DNA of 64,000 nucleotides from Dicaeum eximium (GCA_013396995.1 VWZP01010561.1:779767-843766), one strand, 5' to 3'. Positions 37,780 to 52,705 are shown, counted from the first letter of the stretch. A program made the numbers and translations. Notes: generated from the sequence alone by a model not told the origin.

Positions 37780-40700
37780 AGCTGGAAAGAAAGCATTGCA
37801 GTGGATTTGTACAAAGCTGCTCTACCATGTCCCAGGAGCTGGCAGCCCTTAAGCAAAAAGGAAGAGACTGATGCATATTTTGAGAGTCAGTAGTTTTTGT
37901 GTTAGGCTCCTTCAGTGACACGAGGTAGGTAGTGGAAGTGTGGATAACTATTAGCTGACTGCATATGCTGCAGCACATAGTCATTAAGTGGTTTATGTGT
38001 GAAACCATGGAAGGAAGGGGTTGGAACAGAGACACTTTCTCCTGTTTGATGTGAAATACCTGGTGGTGACAGATATAATCAGGAGAAACATGTTCTTAGG
38101 GTGGTTGGATATAGACTGTACTCTTGTTTTAATTAAGCCATGTCTGTTGCACTTGGTGATGTTGGCAGTGGTACTAATATCTGTTTATCTCCTTTAACAT
38201 TCAATATGTTTTGTTGAAGCAGAAATAGTGTGGTCAGTCACTAAGTGGAAGCATAACTGGAGTGTTGGGTCCAGGCTAACTTGTTTCACAGGCTGCAGGA
38301 GTAGTTTTAATGTAAGACTTCTGCTGGGCATACTTTCATTAGCTGAAAGAAAATGTTTACAGATGCTGTGATAATATGGGTCTTTCAATATAAAAAATCA
38401 TGCCCAAAATTATTCTTCTAGAGCTCATCCTGATCTTGGCCCGTTAGTCGTCTTGTTGCCTTGTGGTTTGTTTCTGTCATAAAAAAAAAATTAAATTCAG
38501 ATACCTCTATAATTACAAATTCCTATCTGTCTCTGAAATAAATTGTGCCTTTTTTGAATGTGTCTAGGAGGTTATTGAATAATTAGCTGCTGAGTAAAAG
38601 GGGAGATCCTTTTAACAGGCATTTGAACCTAGTGTGATGTATAAAAATTAATGGTTAGGCTTAGCGCTTTAGATGTGATATAAATATTTTTGGTATTTAG
38701 ACCTGAAGATGTCCTTATTAGCAACAATTTCAAACATTGTTATCTATTTTGCATGCCTCTCAGTGAATTCAGTTTCCCAAAAAATGGAGCTTAGAGTTTG
38801 TGTATTCAGGACCTGTACTTGAATGCAAGGACCCTTGTTATTACGTTATTTGTGATTAGGTGAGGGAGAGGAAGTCTGGTGTTTAGGATTTTTTTCTTCC
38901 TCCTTAACATTTTTTCCCTCTTTGTTATGCTCGTGCAGGCATTTGTTCAAATTGAAAAATCAGCTCTGAGTCTTTGTACCTTCTAGGAAGGAAGAGCATG
39001 CAATGACTTTTAAAGTAGAAAATATTTTACATCTGTTGCTTTTATAGCTGGTTTTATATGTTAGCTACTGATAAGCCAGTAATAAATCAGTGCAAGCCCT
39101 GCACGCCTACACTTTTCCTTCTTTGAACACAGCTTGGATATTTTTTACTCCCCACTCTCCTCTGTGTGGTGAGCTGCACAGGGAGTTTTCCTGTGTTGCA
39201 GAAGGATTTGGAAATGAAGTTGCTGCCACACTTCAGATCTTAATCTTCCTTGCTGTTTGCAGATGATTCTTTGCCAGTCAGCTGGGTCAATATTAAAACC
39301 AAGCTCTGCTGCCTAAAACCTATCAGTGTCTCCAATTTCTCATATCTGGAGTTCCAAAATTGGCTATAAATTGAGTTCCCTTAAAGGGAGGAAGGCCACA
39401 AGTGACAAGGCTCAGCCACCTCCAGCCTGCCAGTGAACTGTGCTGCCAGCCTGGGGCACGGCAGGAGCTGATGATTTGCTTTGTCCCATTTTTGTTTACC
39501 AGTGTTTGTCTTCTGTTTTCAGAGGCTTGTATACCACTTTCTGCCAGTCATGAGTGAATATATTAATGTGGTTAAGTTGTCCCTGGGTGGTGGTGATATT
39601 GTTGTTATTATATTGATGCGTTGTTCTCAATTCTACACCCCCTAAAAAGTTAGTATTTTCTTTCTGCTTTGATTTTTGTTTATGTGATTATGCAGAGATG
39701 TTGCTGGTGATACAAGACTGCAATGGAGATAGCAGCCTGACAGCAACTAGCTCAAAAATTCTGTCTTTCAACTCCTCAGCCCTTCTGTATCCATTTGTTT
39801 CCATTTCAAAGGTGGTCTGCCTTTTAGTTGACTTTGTTTAATCAAATGCATGTGAGTACAAGGCTGTGTTGTGGATGTGTTATTTATATCCCTACAGCAG
39901 TCAGGTGCAAAGTGATCTGAGCTTCTGGTCAGGTTAAAACAAAAACCACCTCAGGGTGAAGGTTACACTAATGACTTAACTCTGTGTAGAGAAAGGTGTG
40001 TGATGTCTGGATTTTGGGGTGAGGGAAAATCATTACTGGTAGTGAAACTGTTGGAGGCTGTGTTGTTGGAGCTCCCATTCTCTGTATTTACTGGCAATTT
40101 ACCCTTGGGCAGTGAATGCTGGAAAATACGAGCAGGGAGGTGATGGTAGGGGGGTGAGCTTTACTGCATGGCAGCACATCTCAGTGCCCTGGGAGCTGAG
40201 AGTCTCTTGCTACAGAGTGAAACACAGGGCAAAACCTAATTAGCTGCTTTGCAATTTTTTTTTCTTCATGAACAGGTCATTATTTATTTCACCCCCAGTG
40301 CGCTGGTTCTGCACGATGGGTGAAGGGGCAGAGTGAGCAAATGACAGGACCCTTCCCTACTTGCAGCTCTGGGATAAGGGGGTACCTGTGCCTTCTCCCT
40401 GCACTGTGCTGAGGTTGTATACAAAGCTGGGCAGGTTCTGTGTGGCTTGGGCTGCTCCCACATTTGTGATTTCTGATGCAGATATCTGGCATCTCACTCA
40501 TCTGAAGCAAGTCAGGATGTTCTGTCACCCAGCCTTTGTGAATGCCTGACATTTCCTCTCCTTTGGGCAAGAGCTGGAGAGGAAGGCGGTTTATTTAGAA
40601 AAGAGGGGTTTTTGTTTACTTCTGTCTATTCATACTCTTGGTAGAAAAGATATTCCTACTTCCATGTGAAACATCTGGCTAAATTATAAATGTGAGGAAG

Positions 40701-43700
40701 TGGCTGAAGAAATGGCTTAACTGAGTTGTTATTTATTCATCATTTTGTAGCTCTGATTTCTATATTCTGTATTTCATTGTGGCATAGCCAGGTATAGCCT
40801 CATATTGCTGTTAAAATAAGCAAATAGTGATAATAACAGAAGACCCCATTCTTAAAAATTTGAGCTTGAATTTGGTATTCTGCATTGAGGCAGACGGTGC
40901 TGAAGGAGGGTTCTTCCCCATGCAAAGCCCTCAGGAGCCACCTGGAGCAGACCAAGTGTTCAGTGGTTCCAGCCTGAATTCCAGGTTTTCCGGTTGCTCC
41001 AGCTCCGGCCCTGTTTTAAATGACAAAACAGTGGTTAAACCTTCCCTGTGTCTGGGAATGTCATGCAAGTGGACAGGGATGTGTAAAGAGACCTGCTTAC
41101 CATCCAGGGCCAGACAGCTTTGCAGCAGCTTTCTCTAGGGGTCTGCAGAAATTCTAATTTTGATTAGAAACATCACTCAGCAAGATAGGAAAGCAGTTTT
41201 TGTCTTCTCTGTTTCTGTAAACATCTACAAATGTAAGTGAACATTATTTTTTCAGATTATGTGTCCACAGACTTTGATTCAGCAAAAACCGATCTTTCAG
41301 ATTTAGTTATGCTTACTTCCCACGTAGCCCAGAACACATTTTGAATATAGTTCTTTAGCTGCTAACTTGGTAAAATCTGGATATAAAGTACAAACTGGTT
41401 TTCCTAATTGCACTGAGCAACTTGCTAGATAAGTTTGTAGCCAGGAAACAGTTCCTCCTTATTCCCACAAGTGTTTGAGAAAGTAATTTGTAGGTTTGTG
41501 CTATGAATGGTCTGGCAAAGAGCTTTGCCCTCCTTTCCTGGGGATGCTTTGCCCTTGAGCCATGTGCCTGGTGCTGCTCTGGAGTCGTGGAGTGTTCTGT
41601 TGGATGTGTGGTTACCTGATCTGGGAAATAATCAAGCCCCTAAGACATTCCTGTGCTGCTCATGCCAGGTGGAACACATGCCCACAGTGTGCTCAGGTTT
41701 GCCATGGGCCTGCAGGTACAGGGACCTGCCCTGGGAGGTGGTGGGGTCTGAGCCCTGCATGGGGCTGCTGAGGATCCACTGTCACAGCAGGAATGGCAGG
41801 ATCAGCCACAAAGGCTTTTTTCTTCCCACCTCTCAGCATTTTTCTCATGGATAGGAATTTTCATGTAGTTTACCACGTTCTTTTATGTGTTTGAATACGG
41901 TTAGGAAGCAAACCAGGGTTTGAGTTGAAAATTGTATCTCCTCTCCTGTACTTTTCCAGTTCAGCCCTTTTTTATCCCCTTGCTGGCTCTGCAAGAGGAC
42001 ACAAGGGAAAATTTGGAAACAGTAACTGAATTATTTCTGTTGTGTCAAGCAATAGAATGATTTATTCAAAGCTGAGTGTGGGAAGGAAATCTGATATGAT
42101 GAGCCAGGGGCACTCCTTCTGTTAATTCTCTCTCTCCCCTCCCATGACCACAATCTTCTTTCTGTCATTTTCTCTCACGCTCCCACCTTCTATACATTTT
42201 TCTCTTGCTACAAAAGGGACGTAAATATGGAAGGTTTTTTTGAAGTACCCTAAATTGTTCCCTGAGCAGGGATGATCTAACACCACACACAATGCAACCC
42301 TTGCATAGGAAACAGCAGGTAAGATTCATGTTGCCATTTGTGCACTATAAGCAATCAAGGTATTGATGCACAAACAAAAATACAAATAATGGAGAAACTG
42401 CTTGCAGTGTGCATTTGTCTTCAAAGTCAGTAGCAGAACTTACTGCAGAGAGAACCTCCCTAAGGTCCTCTGACCTCGAGAGCACAGCTTGACTGTGCCT
42501 AGGCAAGGTGGAGTCTACACCAGGCTCTGCCAGGTGGTCTCCTGGACAGGTTACCTCTACACGCAGCTCTTATCTTTGGCTTTCTACCATCCCTGGTACA
42601 GCAAAGCACCACTTAACAGGAGCTTGCATTTGAAACAGAAAATCAAAAAGTATAGAGAAATAGTTAGGTACTGCTAAGAGAAGGTTAAAAGTCATTCATT
42701 TCTCAAGGTGTGGGCATGGGCATTTATCTTCACAATTTTAGCTGTAGCTGTGATGTGTACAAAGTCTGCTGCTGTTGTAATCAAAACAAGTGAAATCCAC
42801 TTTCATGAATTGCAGCTGGATTCTTTCCAAGGAGCTTGGTTTCCTTTTCATGTTGGGCTATTAATTAGCTCAGCAATTCATTCTAGTTTTATTTGGAACA
42901 ACTCAGCAAGTGTTGCCATATTTGAACTCCTCTGTAAGTGGCAGGAGTTTTATTGAAAGAGGTCTTTCACTGCAGAAAAGCGAACATACCCATGGGAGGA
43001 TGGCTTTTACTCAGGAGGATCCATTTATTCCCAGCCTACTTGCCAACTTCCATGGAAGGAAGATGTGAAGAAACATTGTCTTTCTCTTTTCCAAAGTTAT
43101 TGCAAAGCAGTAGGAGGCTTTCCATCTATTCAGCAAAAACATTTATTTCGTACCCCAGTTTTAACAGGATATATTAGTATTTGAAACTGATGAAGCTACA
43201 TATTCATCTTGGCTGTGAGAAACTCTCGAATAAACTCAGACATTTTTTTTTCAGGGTTGATTCTGGATAAACTTTGAATCCCAGTGGATGTTTCTGGGTG
43301 GTCTGGTTTGATATTGTACAGACATCCTTAGCACAGCAATTTACATGCAAATATGAGATGCTGGAGGCATTGTAATGCAGATTCCCTTTTTATTGTTCTT
43401 CACTATCTAATCAGGTTTTACCAAATCAAAGAATTCTGGTACTTAACAGGAAAAAAGCTTTCACTAAAGCTTTTGTCTGGTATTTGTAAAGATAGCAAGG
43501 AAGAAATTTAAGGAATATTTAAGCTTTGGCAATTCTGGGGTCATTTTATGTTGTATGTGACAACAGCACCTGACCTGACGGAGGTTCCAATGTGCTCACC
43601 TCTGTGTGTGTGCACCTACAGGTGCTAACCTGCTGAGTTACCCTTGGCTTGAAACAGAGATGTGCTTGGAGAGGGCTGGAAAGGGAAAGCTCTTTCCCTG

Positions 43701-46700
43701 ACAAGTTTTGTGCACTGTTGCTGAGAGCATTGGATTCACTCTTCACTGCAGAGCTGCCCACGGACCAGCCACAAGCAGAACCCACCATACAGAGCACTCT
43801 GTGTGCACAGAGTGGAAGAAAGTGTTCTCTACAGCATAGAGATCATGCATTTAACATAAGGAATAAAAGCCTGTAACTAAATACTGAAGACGATTTTGAA
43901 TGAAAAATAGAATTTTCATTGCTTCAGGAAGCAGGTTTTCTCCCAAGATTGGATGTCATATTTTTTCACTTTAAAATCAATTGACCAAAAGGAAATATTC
44001 ACTGGTTTTTTCTCTTTTTTCCCTAGAATATATTTTTTTCTTTCCTTATGGGAATGTTACTTGGAAGATAAAAGCTCATTGGGAAATGGAAGTGGAAAAA
44101 CAGTATCTGTACTCCTTCTAACTGCACCATCTGCTTTTATATAATGAGAAGTTTTTTCACCATCTATGCATTACCACAGCCTCATTTTTCTTTTTGTATC
44201 CTCATGAGCTTAAAATTAGAGGAGATCTGACCAGGGGCTGTCCTGTCTGTTCTTATTCAGGCACAGTTGTTGTGTGCAGTGTTTGGCACGGTTCTCTCCT
44301 GTTGGGTGGGTGTCCCAGTTCTGTCTGCGTGCCTTTGCCTTCCCCAGACCTGTGTCAGGGTTAATGCTGAACCCTGGAGACAGAGAATTATTAATGCAAA
44401 AGTCACTCCTTAGTCTGAGTGGCATCTCCTTCTCCAGTGAATGCATGTGTTGCTTCAAGGATCCAAAATACAGCAGCTCATGGACTGTGCATCCCTGCAG
44501 TTCCCTTTTCACAGTGTTCATTAAATATCTATCCACAGTGTGTGGCATAAATCTTTAAAAACGAGGCTGCCCTGGGGGCCAAATGTGTGACAGCCTTTCA
44601 CAAAGAGGCTCACTAATTGCTTTTGATTAAATCTCCTGCACTTGTGCTGGCCCTCGGTTTGTGCTTTCAGCCGGCTCTGTCGTGTTCAGGGCTCTCTCTG
44701 ACGTGGTGATGCCACCTGAGCAACTCAGGTCCCCTGAGACTGGATGGGTTATTCAGAGCATCACCCTAATTTCCACTGATTGCTTCTGACATCACAGGGG
44801 AGTCAGCAGAGGGAAAGGAACCAGGAGCCTTTGCCTTTACAGTTATATTGGCATGTATATAGACACATATCCATAAATATGTAGGTTTGTATATATGCAC
44901 ATGTGAATTGGGTTACAATTGTTTATGAGAGCTTAATAAATAGCACCCCGTGTTTGCTTAGAGTCTGTGTATGTAATCCCATGGAGGGCTTGTTATGAAG
45001 TTGACCCAAGTGATAGGAGCAAGGTGCTTTCTGGGGGATGTGCCTCTGGATGTGAGATGCTTCAGACAAGCTGTCTCCCTTTGATCTGAGGGAGCAGGTG
45101 CAGGGCAGGCAAAGCTTTATTACGACCTAAAAAGCACCAAGTACATCTCTTGGTCCTCTATTTAGTTTTCTTCCATGCTTGTCTTTTCTGTTTGATAAGC
45201 TAGGCTGCAACCAACTCAAGTCTCCAGTGTCAAATTCTTGTTAGCAGTATGCTGTTCTCTTGACAATGTGCTCAAATCCAGGGCTCACTGCATCTATTCA
45301 GTCATCCAACAGCATGATAGTAACAGTAAAAAATCCTCCTTGGAGAGGAGCACCTCATGTGGGATCAGTGCTTGCAGAGACAGGGGCTGCCCTGCTGTCT
45401 CAGTGAGCTGGGAAGAGTTTAATAGATCTGAAACAAGGTGTTGTGCTGTTATTTCTTTGTTCCTGCTTCTTTGAGGACCATCATCCATCTGGAGGTTGCA
45501 AACTGAGCTTTTGAAACAGCTGCTGTTGGAGTATTGCTTTGCCACTTGATAAATTAAGAGATGTGCAGATTTCCAGCTATTGAATTTCTTCTCTGTTCTT
45601 ATTTTAAGTAGCTACAATATTGTTAAAAATTCGCTAACAAATACAGATGCAGATTCCTTTCAACTAAAGCATCAAAGAAAATGAGCTCCTCTGATACATC
45701 TCGCATCAGTTTTTGTTTCAGCTCCTCTCTTACACTCCTGTCAAAAAGATGTCAGTAATGATTTAGATCCTGCTAAGAGAGAAGGTGCCAGCTGTTGTGA
45801 ACAGCAGAGGTGTTAGGTTTGCAAAGCATCGCTGTGACTAATTGTGCATTTCCTTTTGAGAAAGCCACTTTTTCTGGAACAAGAAAGAGTCCCATATATT
45901 TCTGTGCAATCTTAGTTTTTTGCAAAAATAAATAAGATACTCTCAGAAACCATAAAAATATTTAAGGGATGTAGGAAATTTTAGACTGGAAGTGGATGAG
46001 AATTTTTTTAGATGGCAATTAGCATCTATAAAAACGTATGTCATGGTAAAGCTTTTTAACCACTTTTTAATTGCATTTAAATTAAGCCATTTTTATACTG
46101 AAATTAGTTTGTTTTGTATCTACCCATTTCTCATGGTCTTTGTCACTGCTGTTTAGGTTTCCAGGGGCATTCTCCTTGTGTTGTTTCATAATGCTGTTAC
46201 TCACGTAGAGGAGCTGTCACCAAAAGTCAGTGTTGGCTGGGAGCTGCAGAGATGCTGCTGCTGCATTCCTCTGGAAGTAGGATAGATGGCAACTGCAGTA
46301 CCTCAAACATGATTTAACATTTCTCTGGGTTTATTACTTTGTGAATGGCAGGCAGCTTGGTGTATTAAAGGTTTCTTATGCAGTCAGCCATCTGTTTTGT
46401 AAGATGTTGTTTGTCTTGTGCAATGTAAAACTTGGCAAATACAGATGCCATGGCATGAACAGAGGAATGAGGCATGCTTATTTCTTATGCCACTGATGCT
46501 CCTTGGGAGACAGCTTGCATCCAGGGCATGGTTGCAGACATCTCTGCATCCCATACACTGGTGAGGCAGCTTCTGCTCAGGGTCTTCTGTCCCTGGAGGA
46601 GCCAAGGTCAGCCTTGCCCTGCCCTGCTCTGCTGCATATAGGTTGTGCTTGGAAAGTCCACAGCCCCTGCAACCAAGTTAATGAGGACTGAGTAAACACC

Positions 46701-49700
46701 CTGCATTGAATCCAACCTGGCTCTGTGCTTGTGGTCCAAACCCTCCACCTCTAGGTAGCTGCAGCTCAGAGGAGAGCTCCTCCTAAAATACCCTGAAGTA
46801 GTTGAGCAGTACCAGGCCTGAAATAGGGATGGTGTGTTACTCATTTGTGCCTTACAGGAGCAAGTCAGGCATGTGGAAAGTAAAGAGAGGGAAGGTTGTA
46901 CCTTGTGTTTTAGTTGGGTTTTGCATGAGAGGTGTAGCTATATTTACTTTTTTTCATGCTATGCCTCTCTGTGAGGCTCCACAGTGTATCTGAAGGGTAT
47001 TTTGCCTGGCATCAGTTTTGGCACCATCCTGGTCTTTGCATACCAAATGATCATCTGAATTAGTTTTGATAAGAAAGAATTCTGTTCTGATTAGATATTT
47101 CCCTATCAAGCTATCTCCATCCAGTAGATCCAGGCTCTCTGTTGAGGTCAGAAATGAAGTGTGCTGCTGCACATGCGGTGAGGTGTCGTGCTGGCTGCCT
47201 GCCCTGGTGCCAGCCTGATGGCTGTGTCAGCTCAGCTTATGTCAGTGCTCAGGCAACTGGTTTGATACATATTAAATGTGTTAATTAAATGGTGGGCTAG
47301 CATCTGTTTAAAAGAACTCTCACCAAATTGATGATATGTAGAAAAGTACCTTTGAAGGAGCACCTGTGTCATTTCACAGGTGTATTTTAGAGTAACTTCT
47401 GTCCTGATATTCTATTAGGGGAAAATAATACTATTACTCTGCCACTGGAGGTTCAGTCTATTGCTGTTCTCTCCTCTTGGCAGTGGATTGGATTTCTCCA
47501 GAGAGGAAATTAGATTTTTCCTTCCCTTTCACTCTGTCTCTGTCCTGTGCTTACATCAATTGTGCACTGCAGTGTGTGTGATAACCTTTCCTTCCACAAG
47601 TTACTTCATTTGCTGTTCCATAATAAACTGTATTTAGACGTGATGCTTCTTTCCTTCTGGTGACAGCAAAAGCAATCAAGATGATGTGCTCCTTGTCTAA
47701 ATTCATGCAGGGCCATTTCAGCCAGGACTGAATCAGAAGTGTGCTAACTGAGAGATGAGAAGTGTATGTAGCCCATGGACAGTAGGGTTTGCAGCTCTTA
47801 CAAGTTTGTGTCTAGTAGCCAAGGGAAAATCTGTGTATATATGCAGATACGCTGGATTTTATTTTCCTGCCCCCCTAGCAGCCAGCTGCAAACTTGTCTG
47901 GGAGTTATTGATAGCTTTTGCTGCAATTTTATCTGGTCAGCTAGCCAAAAGCTGGCCTGGGGGCCCTGTTGTTCTAGGAGTATCCAGTGAGACGACTTGT
48001 TTACAGCAGAGGACAAATCCCACAGAGAGTGTTGGAGGAAGACAAGGTCCCAGAGGTTTGAGAGAGCTTGGTGGGAATTAGGAAACACAGCAGCAGCAGG
48101 GACAGGGTCACCTCCCAGCAGTTTTCAAGATCACTGTGATGGAGGGTGGGAGAGCTCATTGTGCCAAAAGGGTGACCTCGGGGAGCATGGAGGTGGTAGG
48201 ACATGCTGGAGGTGCTGAACAGCTTGGGAAACTAAATATTCTTAGAGCTTTTTTTGTTTCCTTTTGTGCTCTGATGAAAAGCAGAGTCCAAATGCAAAAT
48301 TCTTCCTCAAGGTCACATCCTGCGCTTGACTTTTGGCTGAGCAGAGCAACTGCTGGGGCTGAGCAAACACAGCCTTGGTGCTGTAGGCTGTTAGTGCCAC
48401 TGGGAATTTCCTGTGTCCCACATTTCACACCTAAAGCTATGTTGCCAGAGAATTCTTCTCAAATTATGAGTGTTTTTCACCTGAGTCTCATTTTTTTCCT
48501 CCCTTTTGAAGCAGAGGAACATCTCAGAGGGATGCTTAGATGGAAGGAGTTAAGAGTATTGGGTGTGCAGTAATTTGGGGGAAGCTGACAGAAACTGGGG
48601 AATTTTGTTTGGGTTTTTTTTTTAATATAATGTGCAACTGTGTGTGTGAATCTAGAATCAGACTGTCTCCTTGGGGATTTTTTTCAGTGTGAATGCTGTT
48701 GGCCAGACTTCAGGTGCTTTTTCTTGGCTATTTTCACCAAGGGATACTCCTATATAATTACAGTCTTGGTGGCTCACAGATGGAAACTGGGCAGGGAGAG
48801 AACACTGGAAAGGCACAAAGAACTGCTACCTTGTGGTTTCAGATGGAGCTAAAACTTGGGCTGCAGAACAAGAATTGCTTTGTGTTTTGGGTCTAGAGAT
48901 GGGTGATCGAATGCTAGAGAGTTGTTCAAGCGGTGTAATGTAGCCTCTTTTTCCTCTTGATACACTATTTGCAAATGACTTAACTTCTTTATTTTTTTTT
49001 TAATAGAAGTATTTCCCTTTCATCCTTGTGCAAATATTCTGAGAATAAATGTCAGCCTTTTAAGACAAACGAGAGGGTTTCTGAAATCTGAAACAGATCA
49101 TTACCAGTGTGCGAGTGCGAGATCAAGTGAGAAAGGACAGGATGTGGCTCTCAGTCCCTCCATGGCAGTGCCAGCTTGCCTGGGGGATTTGGAGGAGGTG
49201 AGCTATGCAGGGCTGTGCTCTGTGGCTACATGAGCTGATGTTAACCTAGCAATACTGCAGTCCTTCCCAGTCTCCTGTCTGTGTGTTCATAGACTGCTCC
49301 TTCCACAGCTGCAGACAGAGAGGATAGGAGACAAAAACCATTTGGAAAGGGGAGAGGACAGCATTTCAGATGTCAGGCTGTGGCACACTAACGTGATTTT
49401 ATCTCACTTTCTCATCTTCTTTTCAGAAGAGATTGCCTGAAAAACTGTTGTAAAGGATACCAGCCCAGTTTGTCCATCCCAGTGCCAGGGAGAGAAGCTG
49501 TTAGCAAAGACATTTTGCCCTTTCTGATGTAAAGTCTTGTACCTCTTGTCGCCGGTTCCTGTCACATTTGCATTGGTTAGCCTGTTGTCTGACCTGTGGT
49601 TTTACCATGCCTCTCTCTGCTCATGCCCAGGACAGCAACCTCCTGCACAAGGCAGTGGGGCTGAGCCCCTAGGGCACCACAGAGCTCCTTCAGCAGCTCC

Positions 49701-52700
49701 CTCACTCACACCCCAGCAAGCCTGAGTGCTCCTGGGCATAATATGCCTAGCCCCAGGAACCGGTTTCCACATTTCCCAGCCAGAGGTGCAACATGCTGTG
49801 CAAGGAGTCTCATGTGTTCAGTGCCTTGTGCCTGGGATGCCTGTGGGGCACAGGTCTGGGTCACAGCTGCCATAAGACAGCTGCCCTCAGGCTGGGCTGT
49901 GCTTGCAGCATGTGGATGGAGCCGATTCGCCTTAGGGGGTGTCTGGGCCCAGCTTCTTTGTCCACTGCTGCTGATGCCTATTGAGTGTGAGAGAGTCTGT
50001 CCCATGTGTCCTGGGCATGCCTGATTTCACTGCCTGAGTACTGCAGGACAGCTTTGCATGCAGGTTTCAACTTGCGCGTACGATCACTTGCCTGGGACTT
50101 CGGAAATGAGGTCTCTGAGTTGGATCTGCTGCTCTGACTGAGCTGGATAGAGTAGGACTGCTGGGCAAGGAAGCAAAATCCTTTACATGCATGTCTCCTT
50201 GCCCACAGAGAATTTTCCAAGTACAGCCAGTGGGTGTATCTTGGAGTTTTTGGTATTGATGATGATTTCCATGATTAGTGTGTATGACAAGGGTTTGCTC
50301 CACACTCCACAGAGTAATTGAGATGGAAACTTTTTTCATTGATTCGGGCAGCTGGAGCTTGCTTGCTCGATTTGCCATGGGTGGGTAAAGCTGATCTCTG
50401 TCTTGTAGTGATTTTGTCTGACTGGGTATTTTGTCATGTGAACTGGGTGGAAATTTCTGCAGCCACAGAGGCCTCGTGCCTGGGTGCACGGAGGCCCCCA
50501 GTGGGAGCATCAGCTGGGTGCCTTTCCTGCTGCAGAGGTGGGAAAGGGCTGACTGATAGATGCTTGCTGAAAACTGCAGTGCTGAATCTTTTATCATATA
50601 AAATTGAAGCCAGATATGTTGGAAAGTCAGTAGGCTGTCCTAATATGTAAAGCACTTCAACAGAGATGTGGTATTTAATATGCTGCTGGTGTTGCTTGAA
50701 AGTCACACTCACCCAGCTAGAGCAGGGATTTTTTTTTTGTCATCTCCAGCTTTTTTAGAGGAAAGGGCAGAAACTGATCATATGCACATGATAATCCAGA
50801 GAAGAAAATAGATGCTAAACAATCTCTGAAGCTGTTTCCTTTCTATACAATGAGTAACTATTGCATGTAGAGTTTTTTACTGTGCACCAATGACTTAATA
50901 AAATATACTTTTATTATTTGGTCACCTCTTCCTGACTTTATATAAAAGTTGATATCTCAGTTATTTTTATTTTTACCTGATACTAACCTGAGCAATGCAA
51001 TTGAAATGCTGAAGCCTTACATATCTAATGCAGACTTCCTGTTTCTATAGCAACAAAACTCGACCTTGTACTTAATGAAGGAATATTGGAGTGTAACTGC
51101 TACTTTAAGGTTTAGAAAACAAACAGAAGCACTTTATGTTTGGAGATTAGAGAAATAAAACGGAAGTGACCTCTTTGCATAGAACAACAAAAATTTCCTA
51201 GGCTTGGGATACTTCATTAGTAAGAATGAAACCATATTAATGTCATAAGGAGCTCTGTGTTTTAATCTTGTTTACCAAATTAAAATATAAAAGCCTTTTA
51301 TAGCATGTGAGAGTCTTTGAGAGCTTTTTCTCCCTGTTTTGTTCCCAAAGCTGCTGTGTTTGTGGTTAGACTAATGAAAATTTGGGCTGCCTGACAACAG
51401 ATACATTTTCCTTTTGTACTGGCAAAAATCCATTGGTGATTTTTGTATTGGCTGAAAAGAAAGGAAGTAAAATATGTGGTGTTTCATCCTACATTTGATC
51501 TACAAGTTAGCTCCTGGTCAGCTAGTTTAAATCTGTGTTACAGTGATAAATGCAAGCTGCAGGTTAGAGAGTGAATGAAGGAGCAGCTGACATCTCTTCC
51601 TATTTTCTTACAGCTTTCCAGTTAAAATTTTAATAGCCATTAAATTCTAATTTAAAGCCACCATAAGAAACACCTCATGGAAAAGCAACAATGCCGACAG
51701 CAACAAATCACAAATGTTTACAGGCCTCTTTCTGTATCAGCATTCCAATAAGTCCTACACAACATTTGTGGCAGGTTTATTGAGCTAAAGTATTAGTCTG
51801 TGCAAGGGAATGTGGGCAAATGGGAAATATGAAATAGATACTTCTATTACAATCTTACTGGTGAAAAAATTTCCACAAGCCAGTCCAATTTTTGTGTTTG
51901 CTATTTCTTCTGTGACTTTTTAGAATTTTGTTGTTAGGCTGTGATTCTGACTGAAATTCATCTTCTGACTGAATAAAGATAACCAGAATTCAGGGTTTAG
52001 GGAAACATTTGATCTAGTGAACTGAGTTTTATCTACTCACTTGTCACAAGACAGCTGAGGCAACCAAAGATACCAGTGGTGTGGTAAAGTGCTGCACAGC
52101 AAAAGGAAGGATGGAGGGCAGGATAAGACAGATGGGGAGGCTGGCCTGTTTGAAAGTCGATCAAGATAAGTTATTGGGAAAAGCAAACCCAGAAACAACA
52201 CGCTCAGCAAAACCCAGCTTGGAATTGGCTGAGTCAGAGCATATTAAGCTGTGGGCAGGTGGCATCCCGTTTGAGCTGGGTGCCTGCATCCTGCTGAGAG
52301 CTGCTCTTCCACCTCCCAGCAAACTGTTCAGAAAGGCAGGTGGTGTCTCTGAGAAGTGTGAAAAGCCGTGACCCAAGATCTTTGGCTTGTGTTTAATTAT
52401 ACATTCCCTTTTAAAAATAAACACCTTATTGTTAGGTACAGTGCTTCTCTAGGCAGAGACTGGAATTGCCAGGAAATCTGGCTGTGAGGATACAGCAGGT
52501 ATATGGAAGTTGCAATGTTTGCACCACAGACAGCTGTTAATGGGCTTCTCTAGAGCCTGAGTATGGGAGGAAGCAAAATTTGTTTGATTCTGCATAGCTT
52601 TGACTAAAGTTCCTGAAGGACATGAACTCCCTTAAAGTTTCCTAGGGATGCTCTGGGGGTGTCTTTGCTGGTGGGGGCTGATTGTCTGTGTTCTCTGTGT

Positions 52701-52705
52701 TCCAG

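Larger units (their letters stand above)
2550..52705 (+). other. SLC22A23: 50,156-bp SLC22A23 intron
   Basis: The intron begins GTGAGT and ends TTCTCTGTGTTCCAG, with a GCTGAT branch-like site about 25 bases before the next exon. Contents by region: 2.55-10 kb has poly-T runs, a G-rich patch near 6.7 kb and an imperfect hairpin at 9.8 kb. Roughly 4.8-6.8 kb looks richer in G+C than its surroundings and so carries many chance open frames. 10-20 kb has A-rich and TAAA repeats and the alternating tract at 16.94 kb. 20-30 kb has a cryptic exon at 25.2 kb and the longest chance open frame (24122-24781, -). 30-40 kb has small tandem duplications, a C-rich quadruplex motif and the single N. 40-52.7 kb shows nothing I can name beyond ordinary intron sequence. 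No CR1 3' end, LTR, tRNA or nested gene was recognised. A real gene nested here but lacking recognisable protein cannot be excluded. Confidence 0.85.

Noticed and set aside
42270..42318. Possible 49-base cryptic exon ending CAG|GTAAGA
   Set aside because: The upstream acceptor (CCCTGAGCAG) has a poor pyrimidine tract, so the pair is much weaker than the one at 25216-25295.
50067..50597. 176-codon frame on the - strand
   Set aside because: No recognisable domain, overlaps a + strand frame of similar length, and is within the size expected by chance in 64 kb.
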